64,000 nt of DNA from CAVPTL01 sp963708725 (lineage in GTDB: Bacteria > Actinomycetota > Thermoleophilia > Gaiellales > JAICJC01): assembly GCA_963708725.1 (NCBI GenBank), contig CAVPTL010000008.1, positions 744,001 to 808,000 of the forward strand, in the 5' to 3' direction. Of the stretch, positions 44,361 through 51,527 are shown one piece after another. The stretch's first letter is position 1, and each line of letters opens with the position of its first letter. Under the pieces are notes generated by a model. It searched no databases. It was not told where the DNA came from and was given only the letters and a program-made list of their open reading frames with translations. A program made the position numbers and the translations under genes.

Positions 44361-46130
44361 TCACACCGGCAGTGCGGCGTCGCGCTCGACCAAAGCGGCG
44401 TAGCGGCCGCCCGCGGCCACCAGATCGGTATGCGTGCCGCGCTCCACGATCCGGCCCTTGTCCAGCACCAGGATCAGATCGGCCTCACGTACGGTCGAGA
44501 GCCGGTGGGCGATGGTGATGGTGGTACGACCACGGCTGAGGGTCTCGAGTGCGTCCTGGACTGCTCGCTCGGTCTGGACATCGAGAGCGCTGGTGGCCTC
44601 GTCCAACACCAGCACCGGCGGGTCGCGCAGGATCGCCCGAGTGATCGCAAGTCGCTGTTTCTCGCCGCCCGAGAAGCGGTAGCCGCGCTCCCCGACGATC
44701 GTGTCGTAGCCATTTTCGAGCGACACCATGTGGTCGTGGATGCGGGCGGCCTTGGCGGCGGCCTCGATCTCCTCCTGGGTGGCACCGGGCTTGGCGAACT
44801 CGAGGTTCTCGCGCACCGTGCCGTGGAACAGGTAGGTCTCCTGAGAGACCACGCCCACGACGCTTCGCAGCGAGTCGAAGGTCAGGTCACGGATGTCGGT
44901 GCCATCGATCCGGATCGAGCCCTCGGTGACGTCGTAGAGCCGCGCGGTCAGGTACCCGAGCGTGGTCTTACCTGATCCGGTCTCTCCCACCACCGCGACG
45001 GAGGCGCCCGGTTCGGCCACGAACGAGATGTTCTGGAGCGTCGGGTGGCCCTCCTCGTAGGCGAAGGACACGTCCTCGAACACGACCTCGCCCGTCACCC
45101 GCTCACGGTCGAGGGCGATTGCGTCGGGCTTCTCGTCGATGTCGATCGGGAGGTCGAGGTACTCGAACACGCGGTCAAACAGCGCAAGTGACGTCTGCAC
45201 GTCGGTCTGGACGCTCAGGAGCGACGACACCGGAAAGAACAGCCTGGTCTGGAGGGTCGTGAAGGCCACCAGCGTGCCGATCGAGATCGCGCTCGAGCCG
45301 CTGGCGAGCAGGTGGCCGGCGATGCCGTAGACGATCGCGGGCATGACCGCGAAGGTGGTCTGGATCGAGGCCATCGCCCAACGGCCGGCCATCCGCTGCC
45401 GTAGCTCGAGGTCGGCCAGGCGGGACGACTCGGTGCCGAACCGCTCGGTCAGCTCACCGGTGCGCCCCATCGTCTTTGCCAGCAGCACTCCCGACACCGA
45501 CAGCGACTCTTCGACGAGTGCGGAGATGTCGGCCAGTGAGCTCTGGGTTGTGGCGGCCAGTGCGCGGCGCAATCGGCCGACCCGGCGGGTGATCAGCACG
45601 AACACCGGCAGCAGCGCGAACGCGGCCGCCGCGAGCTCCCAGTTCAGCAGGATCATCGCCACCGATGTGGCGATCACTGTGGTCAGGTTCGAGACGATCG
45701 ACGTGGCGGTGGTCGTGACCACGCTCTGCACGCCGCCGATGTCGTTGGAGATGCGCGACTGCACCTCGCCGGTGCGGGTGCGCGTGAAAAACGCGAGTGA
45801 GAGTCGCTGGAGGTGGCGATAGACCGCGGTTCGCAGGTCGTGCATCACCTGCTGGCCGACGAGATTTGACTGCCACGTCTGGGCGACACCGATCGCGCCG
45901 GTCACGATCGGGATCACGATCATGCCGGCCACGAGCAGGTTCAGCTCGGTGACGTTCAGGTTCTTGCCCTGGCTGAGGACGTTGTTCAGCAGATCCTGGA
46001 GCAGGAAGGCGGGGATGATCCCGAGCGCGGCGGCCAGGATGATCAGCGCGAACAGCCCCAGCAGCCGTTTCTTGTACGGAGAGAACAGCCGCAGGATGCG
46101 GCGGCCGTTCTTTGGGGTGCGATTACTCAC
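44361..46130 (-). CDS. ABC exporter, fused permease and ATPase
   Basis: A 589-residue half-transporter that would act as a homodimer. Six membrane helices in the N-terminal about 320 residues (starting RRILRLFSPYKKRLLGLFAL) precede an ATPase with Walker A VGETGSGKTT, Q-loop VVSQETYLF, signature RFSGGEKQRL (not LSGGQ), Walker B VLVLDEATSALD and H-loop AHRLSTV. It matches the MsbA/BmrA-like multidrug or lipid exporter group. Stops are adjacent to those of the convergent GGDEF-EAL gene. Upstream on the other strand begins the 46.2-kb structured RNA, so the promoters may be back-to-back. Confidence 0.92.
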   Translation of the reverse strand: MSNRTPKNGRRILRLFSPYKKRLLGLFALIILAAALGIIPAFLLQDLLNNVLSQGKNLNVTELNLLVAGMIVIPIVTGAIGVAQTWQSNLVGQQVMHDLRTAVYRHLQRLSLAFFTRTRTGEVQSRISNDIGGVQSVVTTTATSIVSNLTTVIATSVAMILLNWELAAAAFALLPVFVLITRRVGRLRRALAATTQSSLADISALVEESLSVSGVLLAKTMGRTGELTERFGTESSRLADLELRQRMAGRWAMASIQTTFAVMPAIVYGIAGHLLASGSSAISIGTLVAFTTLQTRLFFPVSSLLSVQTDVQTSLALFDRVFEYLDLPIDIDEKPDAIALDRERVTGEVVFEDVSFAYEEGHPTLQNISFVAEPGASVAVVGETGSGKTTLGYLTARLYDVTEGSIRIDGTDIRDLTFDSLRSVVGVVSQETYLFHGTVRENLEFAKPGATQEEIEAAAKAARIHDHMVSLENGYDTIVGERGYRFSGGEKQRLAITRAILRDPPVLVLDEATSALDVQTERAVQDALETLSRGRTTITIAHRLSTVREADLILVLDKGRIVERGTHTDLVAAGGRYAALVERDAALPV

Positions 46131-46193
46131 AAAGATTTAAACGCGGTCGAGGGCGAGATTACTCCCATGTCGCAAAGTGCGGGAATTTCGTGG

Positions 46194-46222
46194 TTGCACG
46201 GGCTGGGCGGCTGCCCTACTGT
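46194..46222 (+). promoter_or_regulatory. Promoter of structured RNA copy 1
   Basis: TTGCAC (46194-46199), a 17-base spacer and TACTGT (46217-46222). The block before the -35 box (AATTTCGTGG) is also conserved in copy 2. Start of transcription is expected near 46229, at the first base of the RNA stem. Confidence 0.65.
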
Positions 46223-46228
46223 CACTTC

Positions 46229-46340
46229 TGCGCCGCCCAAGGTAACCAAGTAGGACGAAACCGGGCGGAGGGATTGTAGAGGCGACTCGAACGTTCCTTC
46301 GGCCGGCGGACGAAAGGTCAACCAGGGCGGCGAATCCTGT
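46229..46340 (+). ncRNA. Candidate structured RNA, copy 1 (unrecognised class)
   Basis: A 102-base core (46231-46332) aligns without gaps to 51148-51249, about 84 positions identical by my hand alignment. The ends pair as CGCCGCCC with GGGCGGCG. Inner pairs GGT/ACC and ACC/GGT in this copy are GGC/GCC and GCC/GGC in the other, so helices are preserved by compensatory changes. Conserved unpaired blocks include AAGTAGG, GAAACCGGGCGGAGGGA, GGCGACTCGAA and TTCGGCCGGCGGACGAAAGG. It does not match any riboswitch consensus I know. It could be a riboswitch for the small membrane gene at 46422 or a free small RNA ended by the palindrome at 46346. Confidence 0.7.
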
Positions 46341-46345
46341 TAAAC

Positions 46346-46376
46346 GTGAATACCAGTGCCAGGCACCGTTATTCAC
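46346..46376. repeat. 31-bp palindromic repeat, copy 4 (imperfect)
   Basis: Arms GTGAATACCAGTGCC and GGCACCGTTATTCAC with two mismatches around a central A. It begins six bases after the conserved TTAA tail of the structured RNA, so it may act as its terminator. Confidence 0.8.
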
Positions 46377-46421
46377 AGGTGTGAGCAGGTGGACAGGCGG
46401 GTAGGGAGAAGTCATGCCCCG

Positions 46422-46583
46422 ATGGACACCTCAGACATGCTGATCGTCGTGCTCGCCGTTGTGTCGGCTCTGGTCTGCGTGATGTGCTGCGCCGCGCGAT
46501 TCGGATTGAGCAGTCAGGCAATCATCGCCGAGCGCGAGCAGCTCGACACGGATCACCGCGACTCCGAGGACATCGCCGCTTAG
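46422..46583 (+). CDS. Small single-helix membrane protein
   Basis: 53 residues: a short start, one hydrophobic helix (MLIVVLAVVSALVCVMCCAA) with three cysteines, then an acidic tail rich in Glu/Asp (REQLDTDHRDSEDIAA). GGGAGAA lies upstream, but at a longer than usual spacing (13 bases). Its TAG overlaps the stop of the convergent metB-like gene by two bases. It follows structured RNA copy 1, so it is the candidate regulated gene. No family recognised; a regulatory micro-membrane protein or spurious frame are both possible. Confidence 0.5.
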   Translation: MDTSDMLIVVLAVVSALVCVMCCAARFGLSSQAIIAEREQLDTDHRDSEDIAA

Positions 46584-47710
46584 CTCAGCGCTTGATCGAG
46601 GTCGGCGATCAGGTCGCCGGCGGACTCGATTCCGACCGACAATCGCACCAATGTGCGCGGGGTCGCAAACGGCGCGTCCGCCGTCGAAGCATGAGTCATC
46701 TGTGCGGGATGCTCGATCAGGCTCTCGACTCCTCCGAGGCTCTCGGCCAGAGACCACACCGTGGTGCGAGCGACGAGCGCGACGGCTTCGTCTTCGGATG
46801 AACTCAGAAACGAGATCATCCCTCCGAAGCCGTCCATCTGGCGTGCGGCGATCTCGTGGCCGGGATGACCGCTCAGCCCGGGGTAGAGCACCCGCTCGAC
46901 TCTGGGATGGCCGCTGAGGAACTCGACCACGGCAGCCGCGTTGTCGCAGTGTGCGCGCATCCGCACCGCCAGCGTCTTCAACCCCCGCAGCACGAGCCAG
47001 GCGTCGAACGGCCCGGGGATCGCGCCCAGCGAGTTTTGAAGAAACCGCAGCTGTTCGGCCAGGCCGTCGTCGCTGGTCGCGGCGAACCCGCCGACCAGGT
47101 CGGAGTGCCCGCCGAGGTACTTCGTGGTCGAGTGCAGCACGATGTCGGCACCAAGCTCGACCGGCCGCTGGAGGTACGGCGAGGCGAAGGTGTTGTCGAC
47201 CACCAGCAGGGCGCCGGCGGCATGCGCGGCCTCCGCCGCTGCGCGGATATCGACGACGTTCAGGAGCGGGTTGGTGGGAGTCTCGATCCACACCAGCCGC
47301 GTGTCGGCGTCCAAATGGGCTGCGAGATCGGTGTTGCAGGTCTCGGCGTCGAGAAACTCGAACCGCACACCGCGCGGCTCGTACACCTTTGAGAACAGCC
47401 GGTAGGTGCCGCCGTACACGTCGTTGACAGCCACCACCCGATCGCCGGGGCTCACGAGGTGCATGACGGTCGTCGCCGCGGCCATGCCGGAGGCAAAGGC
47501 CACTCCGTGGGTGCTCGACTCGAGGTCTGCCAGGCACTCCTCGAGCGCGCGCCGAGTCGGGTTCGCGGTGCGCGAGTAGTCGTAGCCGCCCTTGAGCTGA
47601 CCGACAGCCTCCTGCACGTAGGTCGAGGTCTGGTAGATCGGGACGGTCACCGCGCCGGTCGACGGATCGGGTTCCTGGCCCGCGTGGATCGCACGTGTCT
47701 CGAAATCCAT
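46580..47710 (-). CDS. Cystathionine gamma-synthase/lyase family PLP enzyme
   Basis: A 376-residue Cys/Met-metabolism PLP enzyme. It begins DFETRAIHAGQEPDPSTGAV. PLP-binding motifs are YDYSRTANPTR, FASGMAA and the Schiff-base Lys in LHSTTKYLGGHSD; GGMISFL and SVGIESAGDLIADLDQAL close the fold. With cystathionine beta-synthase four genes away on the same strand, it most likely works in transsulfuration, as gamma-lyase making cysteine or gamma-synthase making cystathionine. ATG 47710 is where homology begins; upstream residues in frame are shadow sequence. It is 20 bases downstream of the ycaQ-like gene. Confidence 0.9.
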   Translation of the reverse strand: MDFETRAIHAGQEPDPSTGAVTVPIYQTSTYVQEAVGQLKGGYDYSRTANPTRRALEECLADLESSTHGVAFASGMAAATTVMHLVSPGDRVVAVNDVYGGTYRLFSKVYEPRGVRFEFLDAETCNTDLAAHLDADTRLVWIETPTNPLLNVVDIRAAAEAAHAAGALLVVDNTFASPYLQRPVELGADIVLHSTTKYLGGHSDLVGGFAATSDDGLAEQLRFLQNSLGAIPGPFDAWLVLRGLKTLAVRMRAHCDNAAAVVEFLSGHPRVERVLYPGLSGHPGHEIAARQMDGFGGMISFLSSSEDEAVALVARTTVWSLAESLGGVESLIEHPAQMTHASTADAPFATPRTLVRLSVGIESAGDLIADLDQALS

Positions 47711-47730
47711 GCGGGCCAGTCTACCGGGGG

Positions 47731-48840
47731 TCAGGCGACGGCCAGACCGAGCGTGCGAGCGAGCCGGTCGAGCGCTCGCTCCAGCGGCTGGGAGCTTCGG
47801 AAGCCGCGTTCCGGGTGATAGGCGACGACGCGCAGGTGACCGGCCTTGCGGTCGGCCTTCAGGTCGGCGCGGCCAACGATGCGATCGCCCGACACCAACG
47901 GAAGCACGTAGTAGCCGTACTGCCGCTGCGGAGCGGGCTTGTAGACCTCGATCAGGTGGTCGAACCCGACCACTCGGCGGGCGAACGGGCGATCCCAAAG
48001 CAGGTTGTCGAACGGTGAGATCAGGACGGTGGCGGTGGGGCTCGCATCGAAGCTCGTCCCGGCCGGAACCAGCACGGGGGCCCCGCCGTCGTCGACGTCG
48101 TGGCGATCCAGCAGACCCTCGCGCACGAGCGCGTCGGAGTGTGGCTGGAGTCGCGCGACGCCGCCCTTCAGCCGCGCGTGCTCGCACACCCCCCGCTCGG
48201 TCAGTGCTCCGCGGGTGGTCACCGCCCACAGTGTCACCGCGCGCAGAAACTCGGTCTCGGTGGGAATCGGCGCCTCCAGATACGCAGCCGGGATCACGCG
48301 TTCGCTGAGGTCGTACAACCGCTGGAATCCCTGGCGCCCGGCGATCGCCAGATCACCCGAGCTCCACAGCGCCTCGAGCATGATCTTTGCCGGCTTCCGA
48401 TTCCACATCCCGCCGGATCCCTTGCCCTCGAAATGACGCGAGCCCAGCGCACCGCGCTCGCGAATCTCACCGAGCACCTGGTCGGCCAGCCGCGGATCCT
48501 TGGCGATCACCGCCCCGTGCCACGGGTGGATTCGAAACTCGTCCATTCGGCGCTTCCACATCGGCCAGTTGTCGGTCGTCATCAGGCAGGCCTCGTGCGC
48601 CCAGTACTCGAACACCCGACCCTCACCGAGCAGCTTTGAGATCGTGCCCTTGGGGTAGACACCGATGCGGGCACCGAGCGTGAGCCGGTGGCTTCGGTCC
48701 ACCGTCGAGATGGAGTCGAGCTGCACCGCGCCCAGCCGGCGAATCGTGGCCTCGACATCGTCGGCGTTCGAGTTCAGACGCCGACCCGCATACCCCTGCG
48801 CCGCGATCACGTGGCGGCGGAGGGCGTTCACCGAGATCAT
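47731..48840 (-). CDS. YcaQ-like DNA glycosylase (winged-helix, DUF1006)
   Basis: A 369-residue protein of the HTH_42 family that includes E. coli YcaQ and Streptomyces AlkZ. These unhook interstrand crosslinks and remove bulky alkylpurines. The catalytic QxD motif is visible as GAVQLDSIS (Gln 40, Asp 42). Other conserved segments are EYWAHEACLM, WNRKPAKIMLEALW and SPFDNLLWDRPFARRVVGFDHLIEVYKP. ATG overlaps the cbs stop (ATGA), so it is translated with the sulfur genes although its role is DNA repair. Actinobacterial relatives are sometimes self-resistance genes in biosynthetic clusters; none is apparent here. Confidence 0.88.
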   Translation of the reverse strand: MISVNALRRHVIAAQGYAGRRLNSNADDVEATIRRLGAVQLDSISTVDRSHRLTLGARIGVYPKGTISKLLGEGRVFEYWAHEACLMTTDNWPMWKRRMDEFRIHPWHGAVIAKDPRLADQVLGEIRERGALGSRHFEGKGSGGMWNRKPAKIMLEALWSSGDLAIAGRQGFQRLYDLSERVIPAAYLEAPIPTETEFLRAVTLWAVTTRGALTERGVCEHARLKGGVARLQPHSDALVREGLLDRHDVDDGGAPVLVPAGTSFDASPTATVLISPFDNLLWDRPFARRVVGFDHLIEVYKPAPQRQYGYYVLPLVSGDRIVGRADLKADRKAGHLRVVAYHPERGFRSSQPLERALDRLARTLGLAVA

Positions 48841-50240
48841 CGAGCGCCGGGCTCCCGTTGGGCGGCCAGATACTCGAGCAGGTCAGAGCGGGTCAGCACG
48901 CCCGCGGGCCGTCCCCCGTCGGCCACGACGACCGCGGGGCTGCCGCCGGTGAGGTCGGCGAACACGCGGTCGATCGATTCGCCGGCGTCGACAACGTGCA
49001 GCGGCGGCTGCATCGCCTCGGCCACCTCATGCTCGAGCGCGGTGGGGTCTTTGAACACGCGGTCGAGCAGTCCGCGCTCGTGCAGCGAGCCCACCACGTC
49101 GTCGAGCTCCGCGGGGTCTCGACGCACCACCGGGAGCTGCGAGATCGAGTAGCGCTGCATCAGCGCGATCGCGTCGCCCACCCGACGGTGGGTTTCGATT
49201 ACCACCAGCTCGGGGACGCCGGTTTGGCTGCTTCGGTGGTACTGCAGCACCTCCCCCACCGTCGGCGTGGCGGTGCTGCCCCGTTCGAGCAGGCCATGTT
49301 CCAGCATGTAGTTGTCGTCGTAGAACTTGCTCAGGTATGCACGGCCGCTGTCGGGGATGAGCGTGACCACGGTGGCGTCGGGGCCAAGGCCGCGTGCCGT
49401 CTCGACGGCCGCGAACACCGCGGTGCCGCCCGATCCGCCAACCAGCAGCCCCTCTTCTCGGGCCATCCTTCTGGCCATCACGAACGAGTCGCGGTCAGAG
49501 ACGGTGATGAAGCGGTCGATCAGTGAGAGATTCATGGTCGCCGGGTAGAAGTCCTCGCCAATGCCCTCGACCAGATAGGGGTGGACATCGTCGGGCTGCG
49601 AGTAGATCGAGCCCTCGGGGTCTGCGCCGACGACCACCAGGTCGGGCTTTTGCTCCTTCAGGTAGCGCGAGATGCCCGACACGGTGCCACCCGTCCCCAG
49701 CGCGATCACCAGGGCGTCGATCTCGCCGCCAGTCTGCTCCCAGATCTCGGGGCCGGTGGTGTCGTAGTGGGCCTGCGGATTGGCCATGTTGGCGTATTGA
49801 TTGGGCTTGAAACCGCCCGGGATCTCCTCGGCGAGCCGGTCAGACACCGAGTAGTAACTCTCGGGTGACTCAGGCTCGACCGCGGTCGGGCAGATCACGA
49901 CCTCGGCACCGTAGGCCCGCAGCAGCGAGATCTTCTCGCGGCTCATCTTGTCGGGCATCACGAAGATGCAGCGATACCCCTTGATCGCAGCGGCGATGGC
50001 CAGGCCGACGCCGGTGTTGCCCGAGGTGGGCTCGACGATCGTGCCACCCGGCTTGAGGCTGCCGTCGCGCTCGGCGGCCTCGATCATCCTGATCCCGATC
50101 CGATCCTTGACCGAGCCGCCGGGGTTGAGGTACTCGAGCTTGGCGACGACCGTCGCCGGCACGTCTCGGGTGACCGCTTGCAGCCGCACCAGCGGGGTGC
50201 CCCCGATCAGCTCGACGACGGTGGGGTACGTGCGGGTCAC
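48837..50240 (-). CDS. cbs: Cystathionine beta-synthase
   Basis: 467 residues. The PLP domain has ELIGGTPLVRL, Schiff-base Lys 45 in NPGGSVKDRIG, EPTSGNTGVGLAI and GTGGTVSGISRYL. The C-terminal about 130 residues hold a pair of CBS modules (HRRVGDAIALMQRYSISQLPVV and HVVDAGESIDRVFADL), which in this enzyme class sense adenosyl ligands. It condenses serine with homocysteine or, as O-acetylserine sulfhydrylase, makes cysteine. GTG 50240 overlaps the stop of the aminopeptidase gene (GTGA), preferred to an upstream ATG in shadow sequence. Confidence 0.92.
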   Translation of the reverse strand: MTRTYPTVVELIGGTPLVRLQAVTRDVPATVVAKLEYLNPGGSVKDRIGIRMIEAAERDGSLKPGGTIVEPTSGNTGVGLAIAAAIKGYRCIFVMPDKMSREKISLLRAYGAEVVICPTAVEPESPESYYSVSDRLAEEIPGGFKPNQYANMANPQAHYDTTGPEIWEQTGGEIDALVIALGTGGTVSGISRYLKEQKPDLVVVGADPEGSIYSQPDDVHPYLVEGIGEDFYPATMNLSLIDRFITVSDRDSFVMARRMAREEGLLVGGSGGTAVFAAVETARGLGPDATVVTLIPDSGRAYLSKFYDDNYMLEHGLLERGSTATPTVGEVLQYHRSSQTGVPELVVIETHRRVGDAIALMQRYSISQLPVVRRDPAELDDVVGSLHERGLLDRVFKDPTALEHEVAEAMQPPLHVVDAGESIDRVFADLTGGSPAVVVADGGRPAGVLTRSDLLEYLAAQREPGAR

Positions 50241-51064
50241 TCCGGCCAGACGTGGGAGTGGAAGAAGCCTTTCCAGGCCGACCACCAGTCATCGCCACGC
50301 GAGATCAGAAGGCGCGAGTCGCGGATCTCGACGTCGGGCCGGTAGCGGTACTGCTCGGCATGGTCGGAGCTGGCAAGCTCGACCGCGATTTCGCAGGGGT
50401 GCCCAGGGTCGTACGGCGCGACCGCGGTGAGGTCGGCGAGTGCCTTGCGGGCGCCATCCTCGACCATTGTGCGCGCGACGGTGGGGGACTTGTGGCGAGC
50501 GCTGTACCGACCCAGGCTCTGCTTGACCGCCACGGTCGAGAGGCCCTGGCCGAGCAGCTCGGTCGATTCGCGGCATACGGCTTCGTCACCGGTGACCAGC
50601 AGCACCGGGCAGCCCCACGTGCCGCAGAGCGCGGCGTTGATACCGACCTCGCCAACCTCCACCCCGTTGAAGCTGACCGAGCGCCAATGGGTGCTCGAAA
50701 CTGTGTGGTTGAGGCCGCCGTCGGGAGTCCCGGCGCGGGCGTGCTGGCCGATGAAGAGCGCGGCATCGCACCCCTGTTCGAGAAACTCGGTGTAGTCGGT
50801 CCACTCACGCTGAACGACGAACTCGCAGCGGGGATCGAGCTCGTCGGGAATCAGGGAGTTGAACGTCCAGCCGTTACCGGCGCCGTGGCAGTCCATCACC
50901 ACGACCTCGGTGGCCCCGGCGGAGAAGCTTCCGCGCACCGCGGCGTTGATCTCCTCGGTGTAGAGCTTGCGGGCCTCGAAGTACTGCGGCGTACCACCGT
51001 CGACCTGATCCCAGGTGGTGATTCCGGCCACGCCTTCCATGTCACTGATGATGAAGACCCGCAT
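50237..51064 (-). CDS. M55 family D-aminopeptidase (DppA-like)
   Basis: A 275-residue zinc aminopeptidase. Metal-binding ISDMEGVAGIT at the N-terminus (Asp 8, Glu 10), then MDCHGAGNGW, FIGQHARAG, LNHTVSS and LLVTGDEAVC are the family landmarks. DppA releases N-terminal D-amino acids from peptides, usually from recycled cell wall. It heads a four-gene operon with cbs, the ycaQ-like gene and the metB-like gene. It is divergent from structured RNA copy 2, whose promoter begins about 47 bases upstream. Confidence 0.9.
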   Translation of the reverse strand: MRVFIISDMEGVAGITTWDQVDGGTPQYFEARKLYTEEINAAVRGSFSAGATEVVVMDCHGAGNGWTFNSLIPDELDPRCEFVVQREWTDYTEFLEQGCDAALFIGQHARAGTPDGGLNHTVSSTHWRSVSFNGVEVGEVGINAALCGTWGCPVLLVTGDEAVCRESTELLGQGLSTVAVKQSLGRYSARHKSPTVARTMVEDGARKALADLTAVAPYDPGHPCEIAVELASSDHAEQYRYRPDVEIRDSRLLISRGDDWWSAWKGFFHSHVWPE

Positions 51065-51110
51065 GCGCCGCGCACTCTATCGAAGTCCGCAAACTGCGCG
51101 AAATTCGTGG

Positions 51111-51139
51111 TTGCAGACCGGGCCTACATCCCTTAACTT
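51111..51139 (+). promoter_or_regulatory. Promoter of structured RNA copy 2
   Basis: TTGCAG (51111-51116), a 17-base spacer and TAACTT (51134-51139). The upstream block AAATTCGTGG is shared with copy 1. Spacing to the first stem base is the same as in copy 1. Confidence 0.65.
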
Positions 51140-51145
51140 GACTCC

Positions 51146-51260
51146 TGCGCCGCTGAGGGCAGCCAAGTAGGTTGAAACCGGGCGGAGGGATCGTAGGGGC
51201 GACTCGAAAATCCTTTCGGCCGGCGGACGAAAGGCAAGCCGGAGCGGCGAATCCTTTTAA
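51146..51260 (+). ncRNA. Candidate structured RNA, copy 2 (unrecognised class)
   Basis: The 102-base core at 51148-51249 is the gapless partner of the 46231-46332 element. The outer stem CGCCGCT/AGCGGCG replaces CGCCGCCC/GGGCGGCG; inner GGC/GCC and GCC/GGC replace GGT/ACC and ACC/GGT. Each change keeps pairing. After the stem both copies read AATCC, then two to four bases and TTAA. No annotated open frame follows directly; a 24-bp inverted repeat begins two bases later, and the next gene (zinc ADH) has its own -10 box. That context favours a free small RNA over a riboswitch for this copy. Confidence 0.7.
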
Positions 51261-51261
51261 T

Positions 51262-51442
51262 ACGGGGGGCGCTTGGGTGGGGTTCTGTTGCGGCTGGTTC
51301 GCGCCGGCTGTGGCTGCGTCCCACGCGACGTGCGGTGCTCAACGTGGCCGCTGGCCACGCCTGCGCTCCGCTCGCCGCTCGATCCTTGCCACAACCACCG
51401 CGCCCTGCGCCTCACGACGAACCCCACCCAAGCGCCCCCCGT
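51262..51442. repeat. 24-bp perfect inverted repeat enclosing core-and-arms repeat, copy 2
   Basis: Arms at 51262-51285 and 51419-51442 are perfect complements (core CGCTTGGGTGGGG). The 133-base interior includes the 30-base core at 51364-51393 seen at 25920-25949, then CCTGCGCCTCA at the same distance. Arm sequences differ entirely between the two copies, though both are inverted. No open frame is convincing inside. Confidence 0.8.
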
Positions 51443-51446
51443 GTGG

Positions 51447-51477
51447 TGAATAAATGGTGCCAGGCACCTTTTATTCA
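51447..51477. repeat. 31-bp palindromic repeat, copy 5
   Basis: Arms TGAATAAATGGTGCC and GGCACCTTTTATTCA with one mismatch around a central A. It lies 35 bases before the -10 box of the zinc ADH gene and four bases after the 24-bp inverted repeat. Confidence 0.88.
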
Positions 51478-51512
51478 TGGGGCGCTTTTGTGACGGAATC
51501 GTTGCATTCACC

Positions 51513-51518
51513 TATACT
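51513..51518 (+). promoter_or_regulatory. -10 box of zinc ADH gene
   Basis: TATACT nine bases before ATG 51528. Transcription would start within a few bases of the start codon, so the mRNA is probably near-leaderless. The -35 element is unclear. Confidence 0.5.
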
Positions 51519-51527
51519 CGGCTCGCG

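Noticed and set aside
46229..46340. Assignment of the structured RNA to the c-di-GMP-I, cobalamin, glycine, SAM, TPP, FMN or ydaO classes
   Set aside because: None of the diagnostic conserved strings of those classes is present in the right order; kept as unrecognised.
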